64,000 nt of DNA from an uncultured Flavobacteriaceae bacterium (GCA_943789465.1 CALSUF010000004.1:124001-188000); one strand, 5' to 3'; counted from the stretch's first letter, positions 24,183 to 33,698 are shown. A program made the numbers and translations. The notes: a model not told the origin generated them from the sequence alone.

Positions 24183-26240
24183 TTACCAAATCCGAACACG
24201 CTGTTCTTCTGGGAGGTACATTTTATCGCCTTCTTTGATATCAAAAGCTTCATAAAAGGCATCAATATTTTTAAGTGGTTGTGTAGCACGCTGAATTCCA
24301 GGAGAATGAGGATCGGTTTTTATTTGTCTTCTTAAAGCGTCCTCACGAGTCAAGGTTCTCCAAACAGTAGCCCAAGACATAAAGAAACGTTGTTCTGCTG
24401 TGAATCCATCAATATCTTCTGGTCGTCCATTGGTTTCAAAAAACAGTTGAAGTCCATCATAAGCGCCAAGTACACCTCCAAGATCTCCTATGTTTTCACC
24501 CAAAGTAAATTTTCCATTAATATATACACTGTCCATCACTTGAATGGCACTGTACTGTTCCGCTAAAGCATTTCCTCGTTTTTCGAACTCGGTAAGATCT
24601 TTGTCTGTCCACCAATTATTAACGTTTCCATCGCCATCAAATCGCGCCCCAGAATCGTCAAAAGCATGTGAAATTTCGTGTCCAATAACCGCACCAATAC
24701 CACCATAATTGACTGCTTCATCGGCAGTATAATTATAGAACGGGGGTTGTAAAATAGCCGCTGGAAATACAATTTCATTGTTTAAAGGATTGAAATAAGC
24801 ATTTACTGTTTGAGGTGGCATACCCCATTCCGATTTGTCAACAGGTTGTCCAATTTCAGAAATATTTTTACTCAGACTCCATTGGGATACCGCCATCATA
24901 TTTTCTGCATAGCTATTGCCTTCCTTTACTTGCAATTCAGAGTAATCTTCCCATTCGTCTGGGTAGGCAATTTTGACTGTAAATTTATCAAGTTTTTCAA
25001 TGGCTTTGGTCTTAGTTTCATCACTCATCCAATCCAATACTTGTATTCTATTTTGAAAAGCTATGATGACATTTGCAATCATTTTTTCAGCTTTTGCTTT
25101 GGCTTCTGGTGGAAATTTAGCTTCCACATACAGTTTTCCAATGGCTTCACCTACAGAACCATTGACAGTTCCTAAAGCTCGTTCTTCGGCGGCACGCTGT
25201 GCTTTAGATCCACTAAGTGTTTTGCTGTAAAACTCCCAGTTTGCAGTTTCAATTTCAGGGGACAAATAGCCTGCGGCATTGTCTAGTGTACTCCAAGTCA
25301 CAAGGGTTTTTATGTCTTCAATAGGCGTTGTATTAAAAAAGGAGTTCAAGGCTTTCATATAGGTTGGTTGCATGACTAAAACTGTGTCTAAAGTTTGAGT
25401 AACCCCCATGTCTTTAATAAATTTATTCCAATCAATTTTTGGAGTGATAGCGCTCAATTCTTTGAGAGAACGAGGATTGTTAAAGTTTCGAATGTCACGA
25501 CTTTGTACTTTGTCCAATCGAGGTTCTGCCAGTTGTGTTTCTAATGCAAGTACACGTTCTGCTGCTGCTTGCGCAGAGGCTTCATCGTAATTAATAAATT
25601 GAAACATACGTGCAACATGATCGACATATTGTCCTCGAATTTCTTTTGTTTTTGAATCCTGGTCCAAATAATAATCGCGTTGTAGTCCTAAGCCACCAGG
25701 AAAAACCCAAGCGGTATTCATACTGCTGTTGTTCAAGTCTGCTTCGGCACCAATGCCTGCAAAAGGAGCAGAAACTCCTACTGTTTTTGCATACACAGTT
25801 TGCATGTCGGAGATGTTTTGAATGCTATTGATGGCATCTAAAAGCGGAAGAATAGGAGTGATGCCCGCTTTTGTTCTGGCAACAGAATCCAGTTCTGATT
25901 CAAAAACCAATAAGGCTTTTTTCTGATCGGATCCTTCTTCATAAGTTCCTAGTTCTTTAGATGTTTTTATAATATCAAGCACATCTTTTCGAGTTGATTT
26001 TCTAAGCACTCCAAAGCCACCCCACCTCGATTCGTCATCAGGAATGGTATTTGTTATCATCCAATTACCATTGACATAGTCATAAAAATTATCTTTTGGA
26101 TTCACTGAGGTATCCATGTTTTCTAGAATAATTCCAGGAATTTTTTCAGCTTCAGAAAACTGATTTTTCGATTCGGTTTTGCAAGCATGGAAGCTCAAGA
26201 GCCCAAATGCACACAGTATGGTTAAATGTTTTAAGTTCAT
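24183..26240 (-). CDS. M13 family zinc endopeptidase (neprilysin/PepO-like) lipoprotein
   Basis: This 685-residue protein starts with a lipoprotein signal (MNLKHLTILCAFGLLSFHAC, Cys at 20). The zinc motif HEISHAFDDSGARFDGDG lies at about 24640-24690, and the third zinc ligand motif ENIGDLGG is further on. NAYFNPLNNEIVFPA, the substrate-facing strand of M13 enzymes, is also present. Length and domain order are those of full M13 peptidases. It is likely to degrade peptides outside the inner membrane. A terminator shared with the convergent TPR gene follows. Confidence 0.95.
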   Translation of the reverse strand: MNLKHLTILCAFGLLSFHACKTESKNQFSEAEKIPGIILENMDTSVNPKDNFYDYVNGNWMITNTIPDDESRWGGFGVLRKSTRKDVLDIIKTSKELGTYEEGSDQKKALLVFESELDSVARTKAGITPILPLLDAINSIQNISDMQTVYAKTVGVSAPFAGIGAEADLNNSSMNTAWVFPGGLGLQRDYYLDQDSKTKEIRGQYVDHVARMFQFINYDEASAQAAAERVLALETQLAEPRLDKVQSRDIRNFNNPRSLKELSAITPKIDWNKFIKDMGVTQTLDTVLVMQPTYMKALNSFFNTTPIEDIKTLVTWSTLDNAAGYLSPEIETANWEFYSKTLSGSKAQRAAEERALGTVNGSVGEAIGKLYVEAKFPPEAKAKAEKMIANVIIAFQNRIQVLDWMSDETKTKAIEKLDKFTVKIAYPDEWEDYSELQVKEGNSYAENMMAVSQWSLSKNISEIGQPVDKSEWGMPPQTVNAYFNPLNNEIVFPAAILQPPFYNYTADEAVNYGGIGAVIGHEISHAFDDSGARFDGDGNVNNWWTDKDLTEFEKRGNALAEQYSAIQVMDSVYINGKFTLGENIGDLGGVLGAYDGLQLFFETNGRPEDIDGFTAEQRFFMSWATVWRTLTREDALRRQIKTDPHSPGIQRATQPLKNIDAFYEAFDIKEGDKMYLPEEQRVRIW

Positions 26241-26364
26241 GTGTTTATTTTTTAAGTGATCGTTATATATGTAAGTTTCACAAATAACTAAAAATGTTAC
26301 AGTTACACATAGGAATTAACATAATTTTAATTTAATAAAAACCTAGTAATTACAATTTATAAAG

Positions 26365-29300
26365 CTAATTTAAGACGAGTTTTCGAGTGGTGAGTTGATT
26401 ATTAGCTCGGATTTGTAAAAAATAAATGCCACTTGAATATGTTTCCATTTGTAAAGGAAACGGCGTGGTTGCATTCATTTGTTTTTTGGTATATACGACT
26501 TTTCCAGTGATGTCTGTGACGCGAATATCAAAAGGAGTGTTGTTATTTAATTTAACATAAAACACATCTTTGGAAGGGTTTGGATATACTGAAATTTGAT
26601 TAATTTGAAAATTATCAGCATCCAATACGGTGCCATCTACCAACAAATCATCGATAACCACTCCCTCTAGGTTAATGTAACTATCTGAATGAAACACCAT
26701 TCTAAAAATCATATTAGATTGCGAGCTAAAAGCTGCTAGGTCGTACGAATATTCTGTGAGATTGGTATCTGTTCCAGTCCACTGCCCACCAACACAGTTG
26801 TTGCAGCCATTTGAGCTAGAGTTATACCAGTTAGGGTCTGCACCGCTTCCAAGTACCTCCCAATCAACTCCTTGATTTGTTGAATACTGAACATAGGCGA
26901 CATCGTAGTTTGTTTCTAAATCAAAAGCCATTTGAAATTTTAAAACGGGATTGGCAATGGTTGTTAGATCGTAACATTTAGATGTCAAATACCCTTTTAA
27001 GTTGTTTTCATAATTGCCACTCAAGTTTGTACCATATACGTTTGTTCCGGATACAGCAGTGTTAAGTAACGTTCCTGTAGGAACTCCACGTTGCCAGACA
27101 TCTGCTCCTTCATTAACGACGATAAGTTCGTCACTAGAATTTTCAAATGTATTTACCACCCCAGTTTCGCCAGTTTCATTCACATAAAACGTAATTTCAG
27201 CACTGTTGTTGTGAGTAAAATAATCATTGTTAATTGTGGTGGTTACATTAAGGGAGTGGCTTCCAGAAGCTAACGTTATGTCAACTAAGTCCAAGACAGC
27301 GCTCGCTTGAGAGCCAATGGTTCCAGTCCATGTGAGTGGTGTCTCATTAATTCCGTCAAAGCTGTATGTAATGTCAACGGAGTTGATACTATTTTGCCCA
27401 TTATTAAGCACTCTTAATTTTGGTGTGATTGCTCCGCAATTGATTTGCATACTTGTTAGATTTTCAACAGCGATCAATTGAATGTCGTTCGGTGCTAAAG
27501 CTTCTGCCTGCAAATCACTTCGCCAAATACCACGACCGTGGGTTCCTGCGGTAATATTATAGTCCACTGTATTGATGCTTAAATCTCTGACATCAGTATT
27601 TGGAAGGTTTGTTTCATAAAGCCCCCAATCGTTTGTAAGATCGTCGTATCTAAAAACCCCTAAACTTGTTCCAAGATACAGCGCATTAGTAGGGGAGAAA
27701 GGTTGATGTTTGATAATGTTTTTTGTAACATTGGGGAGTGTTCCTGTAATCTCTGTAAAATTAGTCCCTTGATCGGTAGATCTATAAACTTTTCCAGAAC
27801 CTCCACTTGTGGTGAAGTATACGATGGAATTATCATTGTTATTAACCTCTATAGATGTAATATTACTTGTGAAATCTTGTATCAGTGAAAATGTAACTCC
27901 ATGATCTATGCTTTTATGAAGTTTAGACCCGAAACTTACATACATTATATCAGTGTTGATAGGGTCGAGTTCTAAAACCTCAATATTCGCTTCAAAAGTA
28001 TCTGAGACCTTAGTCCAATTTCCAGAACTAAAGTTGTAAACACTGCTAAAACCAGCATACAATTCACTGTCTTTGTTTATTGAAAGTGGAGTAATCCAGT
28101 TTCCTGTTTCATCAGTAGGTGGTCCATAACCAGCAGTACCGCCATTTTGTCCTGATGTAGTGTTTATATTTAGACTACCACCGCGCTGCGAAAAACCATA
28201 ATAGATATTATCGTTGTTAGGGTCAATGACGCCCTCCATACCATCTCCTCCATGGTAATTGCTCCATTGTTCATCACGTGCAAAACCTCCATTATCTTGA
28301 AGCCCTCCTGCAATTTTATTAGAGTCTTGTTTGGATACAGAAATTCTGTAAAATTGACTGATACCCAATCCTGGAGACAAGTCTGTAAATGTGTTACCGG
28401 CATCTAAGGATTCAAAAATACCTCCATCGGATCCCACAAATATGCCATTGTTAAAAGCGCGGATAAAATGAATATCAGCGTGCGTATAGGAGTCTGTACG
28501 GCTATACCATTGGTTAAGCTGTGAAAATGAATCCCCTCCATCGTTCGATTTCCAGACGTTTAAACAGCCTACATAAATTTCATTTTCATTGGTGTTAGAA
28601 ACACCAATGGCTAAGTCATACCAAGATTGATCCCCTTCAAAAATATCAGTAGTGTTTTCCATTTGTGTGAAAGTTGTTCCACTATCCAACGATTTGTAGA
28701 TGCCTTGGTAAGTGTCATTGGGATTGGATGCCACCATATAAACTAGGTTATTATTCGCAGGTGTGATGTCAATAAAAAGACGTCCAGATAAAATTGGAAG
28801 CCCAGCTGTAATATGTGTAAAGGTTTCTCCTGCATCAGTGGATTTATAAAATTTATCATCAGTAGTTCCATAAATGATATTAGGATCACTAGGTTTTACT
28901 TTTAGGTCTCTAAAACTACCAGATTGTTTGTTCTCCCAAGTATCACCACCATTTGTAGATTTAAAAATCCCGTCACTAGTAGCGACCCAAAGCATGTTGC
29001 TATTTGTTGGGTTGATATAAATTTCTGAGGTTCTGTATGGAGTGTTAGACGGGTTCAGTCCTGTTTGTTGCCAAGAGATTCCTGCATCTGTTGATTTCCA
29101 TACCCCTACACTTGTAGAGCTATAATAGTCATCATCGCCAGTAGCAATGTAAAGAATGTTGGTGTTGTTTGTATCGATTGCGATTCCAGAAACACCAATT
29201 TGAGGTAAGTGGTCTGTTAAAGGAATGTACGTCGCTCCGGCATCTGTAGATTTCCAAATTCCACCTGCGGGAGATCCAACATATATAACATCTGAATTGC

Positions 29301-29730
29301 TCGGATTTACAATTATTGTATTGACACGACCAAGGTTTGCACTGTTTGTATTACGATTTAAAAAATCAGTGGGACCCATAGATTCCCAATTACTTTCATC
29401 AATTCTCACAGCTGTTGAACGGCGTTGTAATTTCTTAGAATTTTTAGCATCCCAGACCTCCCATAATTCTTGAGAAGTTGGTAAAAACCCGTCGGCATTC
29501 ACATAGTTTTGCCAAAAGGATTCCCAACGTTTGAAGGGTTTGTATCCACTTCCTTTAGCGTCTGTATCACGGGTTTTCCAATAGGTATTTCCGGCATCAA
29601 CAATTTCTTTAAATGTTAAAGGATTGTTTTTAGACTGTTTTAGGTTTTTCATCCACGGAGTTCCAGAGCCAACTTGAGCATTGGAAAAAAGACAGCAAAA
29701 AGTGAAAAGTATGATAAGAATAGTTCTCAT
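26365..29730 (-). CDS. Large T9SS-secreted BNR/VPS10-type beta-propeller protein
   Basis: This 1,121-residue protein has a signal peptide (RTILIILFTFCCLFSNAQ). Residues about 130-720 are a series of Asp-box repeats of the form KSTDAGATY, KSTDAGISW, KSTNGGDTW, KSTDAGETF, KSLDSGTTF, typical of sortilin/VPS10 and exo-alpha-sialidase-like propellers. Then come beta-sandwich regions and a T9SS type A sorting domain (ISVYPNPSKDVFYVKL to the end, KLVLN). It is predicted to be exported through T9SS and released or surface-anchored. Related proteins carry glycoside- or peptide-related functions, but no catalytic residues can be named. The leader contains ATTAACCAAT, complementary to the twin small RNAs. 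Confidence 0.9.
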   Translation of the reverse strand: MRTILIILFTFCCLFSNAQVGSGTPWMKNLKQSKNNPLTFKEIVDAGNTYWKTRDTDAKGSGYKPFKRWESFWQNYVNADGFLPTSQELWEVWDAKNSKKLQRRSTAVRIDESNWESMGPTDFLNRNTNSANLGRVNTIIVNPSNSDVIYVGSPAGGIWKSTDAGATYIPLTDHLPQIGVSGIAIDTNNTNILYIATGDDDYYSSTSVGVWKSTDAGISWQQTGLNPSNTPYRTSEIYINPTNSNMLWVATSDGIFKSTNGGDTWENKQSGSFRDLKVKPSDPNIIYGTTDDKFYKSTDAGETFTHITAGLPILSGRLFIDITPANNNLVYMVASNPNDTYQGIYKSLDSGTTFTQMENTTDIFEGDQSWYDLAIGVSNTNENEIYVGCLNVWKSNDGGDSFSQLNQWYSRTDSYTHADIHFIRAFNNGIFVGSDGGIFESLDAGNTFTDLSPGLGISQFYRISVSKQDSNKIAGGLQDNGGFARDEQWSNYHGGDGMEGVIDPNNDNIYYGFSQRGGSLNINTTSGQNGGTAGYGPPTDETGNWITPLSINKDSELYAGFSSVYNFSSGNWTKVSDTFEANIEVLELDPINTDIMYVSFGSKLHKSIDHGVTFSLIQDFTSNITSIEVNNNDNSIVYFTTSGGSGKVYRSTDQGTNFTEITGTLPNVTKNIIKHQPFSPTNALYLGTSLGVFRYDDLTNDWGLYETNLPNTDVRDLSINTVDYNITAGTHGRGIWRSDLQAEALAPNDIQLIAVENLTSMQINCGAITPKLRVLNNGQNSINSVDITYSFDGINETPLTWTGTIGSQASAVLDLVDITLASGSHSLNVTTTINNDYFTHNNSAEITFYVNETGETGVVNTFENSSDELIVVNEGADVWQRGVPTGTLLNTAVSGTNVYGTNLSGNYENNLKGYLTSKCYDLTTIANPVLKFQMAFDLETNYDVAYVQYSTNQGVDWEVLGSGADPNWYNSSSNGCNNCVGGQWTGTDTNLTEYSYDLAAFSSQSNMIFRMVFHSDSYINLEGVVIDDLLVDGTVLDADNFQINQISVYPNPSKDVFYVKLNNNTPFDIRVTDITGKVVYTKKQMNATTPFPLQMETYSSGIYFLQIRANNQLTTRKLVLN

Positions 29731-29792
29731 AATGTTAGATTGGTTAATATAATTTTGTCTTATTTTTAAGAAGACGGTTTATTCCAAAAAAA

Positions 29793-30329
29793 TTAAATTG
29801 GTTTTACAATGCGTTGCGCTTCTTTTTCTCGTATTTTATTTATTTGAAATATTAAATTGGAGTGTGATTCAATCAGATCGGCTTTTGTTTGATTCAATTC
29901 TTTTAAGTCTTTAACCTCAACGCTATAAAGTTCATTCAACTTATGAGTTAAGGTTTCGGTAACTTTGACACGTACCAAAATGCTATTTGTTTTTAAGGAA
30001 TTAGGAACACTTTTTTTAATATCTAAAAACAATCGATTGATATCTTCAATTGGTTGTTTGAAAAAAGTAGGGTCTCCATTTTCAAGATTTTTTATAGCAA
30101 TATCTAAAATTGGATAGCTTGGCCATTCTGAAAATTCTTGTTGCTGTGAGACGTTTGGAGTAGTAGGATCTTGTTTTTTAACTACTTCTTGTGTGTCAAG
30201 TACTCTATTGACCTGAGGTTGAGAAGCAGGTTTAGCTGGTATTTTTTTACAACTTTGAACCCACAGAATGGTACAAAAGACTGTAATTGAATAAAGAATT
30301 ATGTTTTTTTTGATTTTTAAAATACCCAC
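29793..30329 (-). CDS. Hypothetical lipoprotein
   Basis: This 178-residue protein starts with a basic head and hydrophobic stretch ending ILWVQSCKK, a lipobox-like site with Cys at about 27. A Pro/Gln-rich linker (KKIPAKPASQPQ) and a helical C-terminal part with coiled-coil character (LKELNQTKADLIESHSNLIF) follow. I do not recognise the family. It is upstream of the large T9SS gene in the same direction, with a 62-nt gap, so they may be cotranscribed. Confidence 0.6.
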   Translation of the reverse strand: MGILKIKKNIILYSITVFCTILWVQSCKKIPAKPASQPQVNRVLDTQEVVKKQDPTTPNVSQQQEFSEWPSYPILDIAIKNLENGDPTFFKQPIEDINRLFLDIKKSVPNSLKTNSILVRVKVTETLTHKLNELYSVEVKDLKELNQTKADLIESHSNLIFQINKIREKEAQRIVKPI

Positions 30330-30398
30330 GCCCCATCAATATTTATTTACAAATATCTAATAAAATAATTGTAATTCATAATGAAGATAATAGAAATA

Positions 30399-30426
30399 AA
30401 AAAGCCCACTCCAATGAGTGGGCTTT
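30399..30426 (-). terminator. Terminator, probably the original one of tRNA-Phe
   Basis: AAAGCCCACTC and GAGTGGGCTTT pair around ATTG, with six T on the minus strand. It follows a tRNA 3'-end fragment on that strand, as the terminator of a tRNA gene would. Confidence 0.7.
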
Positions 30427-30429
30427 TGA

Positions 30430-30443
30430 AGTGGTGCCTCCAG
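30430..30443 (-). repeat. Copy of the tRNA-Phe 3' end (att-like)
   Basis: AGTGGTGCCTCCAG is identical to 31419-31432, the 3' end of the tRNA-Phe gene with flank. Further upstream the match to the tRNA breaks down. A free-standing tRNA 3' end is the usual mark left by integration into a tRNA gene. Confidence 0.6.
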
Positions 30444-30495
30444 TACTATACCCATTTAGTTAATAGATTGATAATCATTTACTCGAATAGAATTA

Positions 30496-30597
30496 CTTTA
30501 CACATTGTGTAAAGTTTTTATCAATTAACCTTACATTGTGTGTAAAATTCATTTTTTTGTGTAAAGTTCATATTTGTGGTACCTGAGTGGTACCTGA
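30496..30597. repeat. Cluster of GTGTAAAG repeats and a tandem 11-bp repeat
   Basis: CTTTACACATTGTGTAAAG at 30496-30514 is a perfect inverted repeat. TTACATTGTGTGTAA (30531-30545) and GTGTAAAG (30559-30566) follow. Then GTGGTACCTGA is present twice head-to-tail at 30576-30586 and 30587-30597. CTTTACAC reappears at 31355-31362 at the other end of the same segment. These could be arm-type recombinase or regulator sites; that is inference. Confidence 0.5.
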
Positions 30598-30693
30598 AAT
30601 GAACCACTAATTTAGAAAATTGGATATCAGTAAGTTCAATTCTCATAGAATACTTACCAAAACTTGTGTAATTTTTCTTTACATTTGAATATT

Positions 30694-31116
30694 ATGAGAA
30701 AATTCACAAATTTTTTACTTGTTTTAAGTCTTTCAATTTTTACATTCTGTTCTTCTGAAAATCAAGAAGAAATTGATGATTCAATTGAAATTGAGGGAAA
30801 TTGGTTAGTTTACAATGGAACAACATTTAACCAAATGATTGAGTTATCCAATGGTATTATGAAACGTTATGGATGTCCTAATCTCCCAGATGGTGAATGT
30901 GATGTTGTTTTTTGGAGGTCATTTGATGGTGACCCATATTCAGATTGCGAAACTTATACGATTGAAGATAATACATTTACAAGGACGAATTGTGTAGGAA
31001 ATGTATCTCAAGAATATCCAACTTATGAGTGTGAAGGAAACAAAATAACCTGGAGAGACGATAGTCAATTCAATTGGTTTAGATTAAATGGAGATATCGA
31101 TAATTGTAATCTCTAA
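30694..31116 (+). CDS. Hypothetical lipoprotein in a tRNA-bounded segment
   Basis: I chose the ATG at 30694, which gives MRKFTNFLLVLSLSIFTFC, a lipoprotein signal with Cys at 19; the frame opens 30 nt earlier. The 140-residue product is acidic after the lipobox (SSENQEEIDDSIEIEGNWLV). Several cysteines (CPNLPDGEC, SDCETYT, RTNC, YECEG) could pair as disulfides in a lipocalin-like small beta fold (EIEGNWLVYNG resembles lipocalin-type openings). No family is recognised. It is the only clear gene between the duplicated tRNA-Phe ends. Confidence 0.6.
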   Translation: MRKFTNFLLVLSLSIFTFCSSENQEEIDDSIEIEGNWLVYNGTTFNQMIELSNGIMKRYGCPNLPDGECDVVFWRSFDGDPYSDCETYTIEDNTFTRTNCVGNVSQEYPTYECEGNKITWRDDSQFNWFRLNGDIDNCNL

Positions 31117-31380
31117 TTTTTCTTAATTTCCTTTTCTTTAGTTTTTAGAAGTAAGTTCTTTTCAATGTGATTAGGTTCTTTATTCTTTGTTGGAATCCTT
31201 TTCCTTGTGTTCTCCCAATTGGGATTCCAATTTCCATATCTAACCTTGATTCCTGATGATAAATTAAGTATTTTATTATCTACAAATAATCTTATAAGAT
31301 TTATAATCACACTTTATATATTGAGTACTGGATATACAAAAAAGAACCAGACAACTTTACACAAGTAAGGTGTATAAAAT
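31117..31380. other. Gene-poor end of the tRNA-bounded segment
   Basis: A 65-codon leftward frame (31113-31310) encodes YGNWNPNWENTRKRIPTKNK followed by a lysine-rich tail. It might be the end of a lost gene, but it has no family and a poor start. Otherwise only the CTTTACAC repeat at 31355 is noted. Confidence 0.3.
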
Positions 31381-31414
31381 AGAAAACCCTTCAAATCATA
31401 TGATTTGAAGGGTT
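31381..31414 (-). terminator. Terminator of tRNA-Phe
   Basis: AACCCTTCAAATCA/TGATTTGAAGGGTT is a perfect 30-nt palindrome just after the tRNA 3' end, followed by TTTCT on the minus strand. Confidence 0.8.
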
Positions 31415-31418
31415 AAAA

Positions 31419-31432
31419 AGTGGTGCCTCCAG
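31419..31432 (-). repeat. att-like repeat overlapping the tRNA-Phe 3' end
   Basis: AGTGGTGCCTCCAG, identical to 30430-30443, 989 bp away. Confidence 0.6.
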
Positions 31433-31493
31433 GAATCGAACCAGGGACACATGGATTTTCAGTCCATTGCTCTACCAACTGAGCTAAGGCACC
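31421..31493 (-). tRNA. tRNA-Phe (GAA)
   Basis: On the minus strand the acceptor arms GGTGCCT/AGGCACC, the D arm with GCTCAGTTGGTAGAGC, the anticodon arm ATGGA-CTGAAAA-TCCAT with anticodon GAA, and the T arm CCTGG-TTCGATT-CCTGG all form. Length is 73 with discriminator A; CCA is not encoded. A terminator follows. A partial copy of its 3' end lies at 30430. Confidence 0.95.
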
Positions 31494-31593
31494 TCCTCGC
31501 GTAATGCGGTTGCAAATATAGTGGAATTTTAATATTCGCAAAGTAAAATTTTATAAAAAATGGTTTTGTAGATTTACAATCTAAATGAGAAAG

Positions 31594-32322
31594 ATGAATT
31601 TGATAATTGATATTGGAAATACAGCGACTAAACTAGCTGTTTTTCAATTAGATAATATAAGAGAAGTTCAAACGATTTCCACTCTAGATCTGGTTTTGGA
31701 GGTTGGAAAATTACTTAAAAAGTTTCCGGATATCCAACAAGGACTACTGTCTTCTGTAAAAAAAATGGATAATTTACAGGCGGAGAGACTCCAAAAGTTG
31801 TTGCCACTCAAAATTTTAGAGGCTTCCTTCAAATTACCTTTTTATAATAGTTATGATACCCCCCTTACTTTGGGTGTAGACCGATTGGCACTTGTGGCTG
31901 CAGCGGTCAATCAGTATCCTAATCGTAATGTTTTGGTCATCGATGCAGGGAGTTGTGTGACCTATGATTTTGTGGATGCCGACCAAAATTATTTAGGAGG
32001 TGCTATTTCGCCTGGAGTTGAAATGCGTTATAAGTCGCTTGAAGCATTTACATCCAACTTGCCTCTTCTAAAAAAAACAACCCCTAATCAATATATTGGT
32101 AGTTCAACTAAAGCATCGATACATTCAGGCGTTGTACATGGCGTGTTGCATGAAATTGAAAGTGCTATTAAGGAGTATCAAAATAAATATTCAGATTTAA
32201 CAGTTATTTTAACAGGAGGAGACTCAGATTTCTTGTGTAAGCAATTTAAAATTAGCATATTTGCGCATTCAAATTTTCTTTTAGAAGGACTTAATTTTTT
32301 ACTAGAATTTAATACAAACTAA
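31594..32322 (+). CDS. coaX: Type III pantothenate kinase
   Basis: This enzyme phosphorylates pantothenate in the first step of CoA synthesis. The ATG at 31594 gives MNLIIDIGNTATKLAVF, the P-loop-like phosphate motif of the ASKHA fold; an alternative start is at 31585. PLTLGVDRLALVAAA and VLVIDAGSCVTYD carry the catalytic aspartates, and GGAISPGVEMR the pantothenate loop. Length 242 is normal. The stop overlaps the next ATG by one base (TAATG), so it is translationally linked to the outer-membrane protein gene. Confidence 0.95.
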   Translation: MNLIIDIGNTATKLAVFQLDNIREVQTISTLDLVLEVGKLLKKFPDIQQGLLSSVKKMDNLQAERLQKLLPLKILEASFKLPFYNSYDTPLTLGVDRLALVAAAVNQYPNRNVLVIDAGSCVTYDFVDADQNYLGGAISPGVEMRYKSLEAFTSNLPLLKKTTPNQYIGSSTKASIHSGVVHGVLHEIESAIKEYQNKYSDLTVILTGGDSDFLCKQFKISIFAHSNFLLEGLNFLLEFNTN

Positions 32323-33629
32323 TGATAAAAAAGTTTTTAATACTCATTGCAGTCGTGTTTACAAGCTTCTCTTTTGCGCAGCAAGGGTCTAGTTCTCCGT
32401 ATTCATTTTATGGTATAGGAAGTTTAAAGTTTAAAGGTACAGTAGAAAATCAATCGATGGGAGGGTTAAGTGTGTACTCGGACAGTATTCATATCAACCT
32501 TCGAAATCCAGCTTCTTTCGCTGGTAAAAACTTAAAGTCGTTCAGTAATGAAGCCAGGCCTGTAAAATATACAATAGGGGCGAGCCACTCAGATGTAGAA
32601 ATCTCTAGTGGTCAACAAACAGGAAAATCGAGCACAACAACGGTAGATTATTTAGCGATAGCTATTCCGCTTGGTAAATTTGGAGCTGGGTTTGGTGTTT
32701 TGCCATATTCTTCAGTAGGTTATAAATTGCAGTCAACGGATACTGACGGAGTTCTTCAATACAAATACAGAGGAGAAGGGGGTTTAAATAAAGTATTTTT
32801 AGGATTTGGATACCAATTGACAGATAACTTTAAATTAGGAATGGATGCCAGTTATAATTTTGGGAGTATCAAAAACACCAATATTGCTTTTGGGTACAAT
32901 CCTGAAGGAGAAGTGTTACAATTTCAGTCAAGAGAATCTAATAGATCAAACTTAGGAGGTTTGATGTATAATTTTGGATTAATTTTTTCTAAGCTTATAA
33001 CATCTAATTTAGAACTGACTGCTTCAGCAACTTACTCTCCAAGTTCCGAACTTACATCCGACAACAGCCGCACCTATTCAACAATCGTAATTGATCCTTT
33101 AACAGAACAAGAGTTTACAGTTAATTCATCAGAAATTGACTTGTCTGTATCTAATTTAGCGACTACTAAATTGACACTTCCTTCCAAAACATCATTTGGT
33201 TTTGGGGTTGGTGCTCCGAGAAAATGGTTTGCTGGAGTCGAATACACCTACCTAAAAGCAAGTCAGTTTTCAAATAGACTTTTAACAATCGACAATGCAA
33301 CGTATCAAGATGCTTCAACACTCTCCATTGGTGGATTTTATATTCCAAAATACGATTCTTTTAACCGCTATTGGAAACGCATCGTTTACAGAACAGGAAT
33401 ACGTTTTGAGGACACAGGTTTGAGAATAAACAATGAAGATATCAAAGAGTTTGGCATATCTTTTGGAGTAGGACTTCCAGTGGGGCGTATATTTTCAAAC
33501 GCAAACCTCGGATTTGAATTTGGATCGCGGGGTGTAAATACAGCCAACTTAGTAAAAGAAAATTTTATAAAATTTCAACTTAGTTTATCATTAAACGATC
33601 GCTGGTTTGAGAAAAGAAAATTTAATTAA
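32322..33629 (+). CDS. Outer-membrane beta-barrel protein
   Basis: This 435-residue protein has a signal peptide (IKKFLILIAVVFTSFSFAQ) and then SSPYSFYGIGSL and alternating hydrophobic strands rich in Gly and aromatic residues (GAGFGVLPYSSVGYKLQS; FGFGVGAPRKWFAGVEYTYL). This is typical of FadL/PorV-like barrels in Flavobacteriia. Its end FQLSLSLNDRWFEKRKFN is consistent with a closing strand. The cargo is unknown. The neighbours (coaX, TPR protein, LptC-like) suggest a conserved envelope-assembly cluster. Confidence 0.8.
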   Translation: MIKKFLILIAVVFTSFSFAQQGSSSPYSFYGIGSLKFKGTVENQSMGGLSVYSDSIHINLRNPASFAGKNLKSFSNEARPVKYTIGASHSDVEISSGQQTGKSSTTTVDYLAIAIPLGKFGAGFGVLPYSSVGYKLQSTDTDGVLQYKYRGEGGLNKVFLGFGYQLTDNFKLGMDASYNFGSIKNTNIAFGYNPEGEVLQFQSRESNRSNLGGLMYNFGLIFSKLITSNLELTASATYSPSSELTSDNSRTYSTIVIDPLTEQEFTVNSSEIDLSVSNLATTKLTLPSKTSFGFGVGAPRKWFAGVEYTYLKASQFSNRLLTIDNATYQDASTLSIGGFYIPKYDSFNRYWKRIVYRTGIRFEDTGLRINNEDIKEFGISFGVGLPVGRIFSNANLGFEFGSRGVNTANLVKENFIKFQLSLSLNDRWFEKRKFN

Positions 33630-33698
33630 TTAACAATACAATCAATTGGGGCTTCAAAAACAGCCTACATTATCTGATATAAACAACAAAAGAGACAG

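Noticed and set aside
30399-30426. Terminator for a rightward gene
   Set aside because: No gene ends there on the plus strand; the longer T-run and adjacent tRNA 3' fragment point to the minus strand.
31113-31310. A 65-residue leftward protein
   Set aside because: Low-complexity lysine-rich product with no family, poor start and no promoter; kept only as a possible remnant in the note on that stretch.
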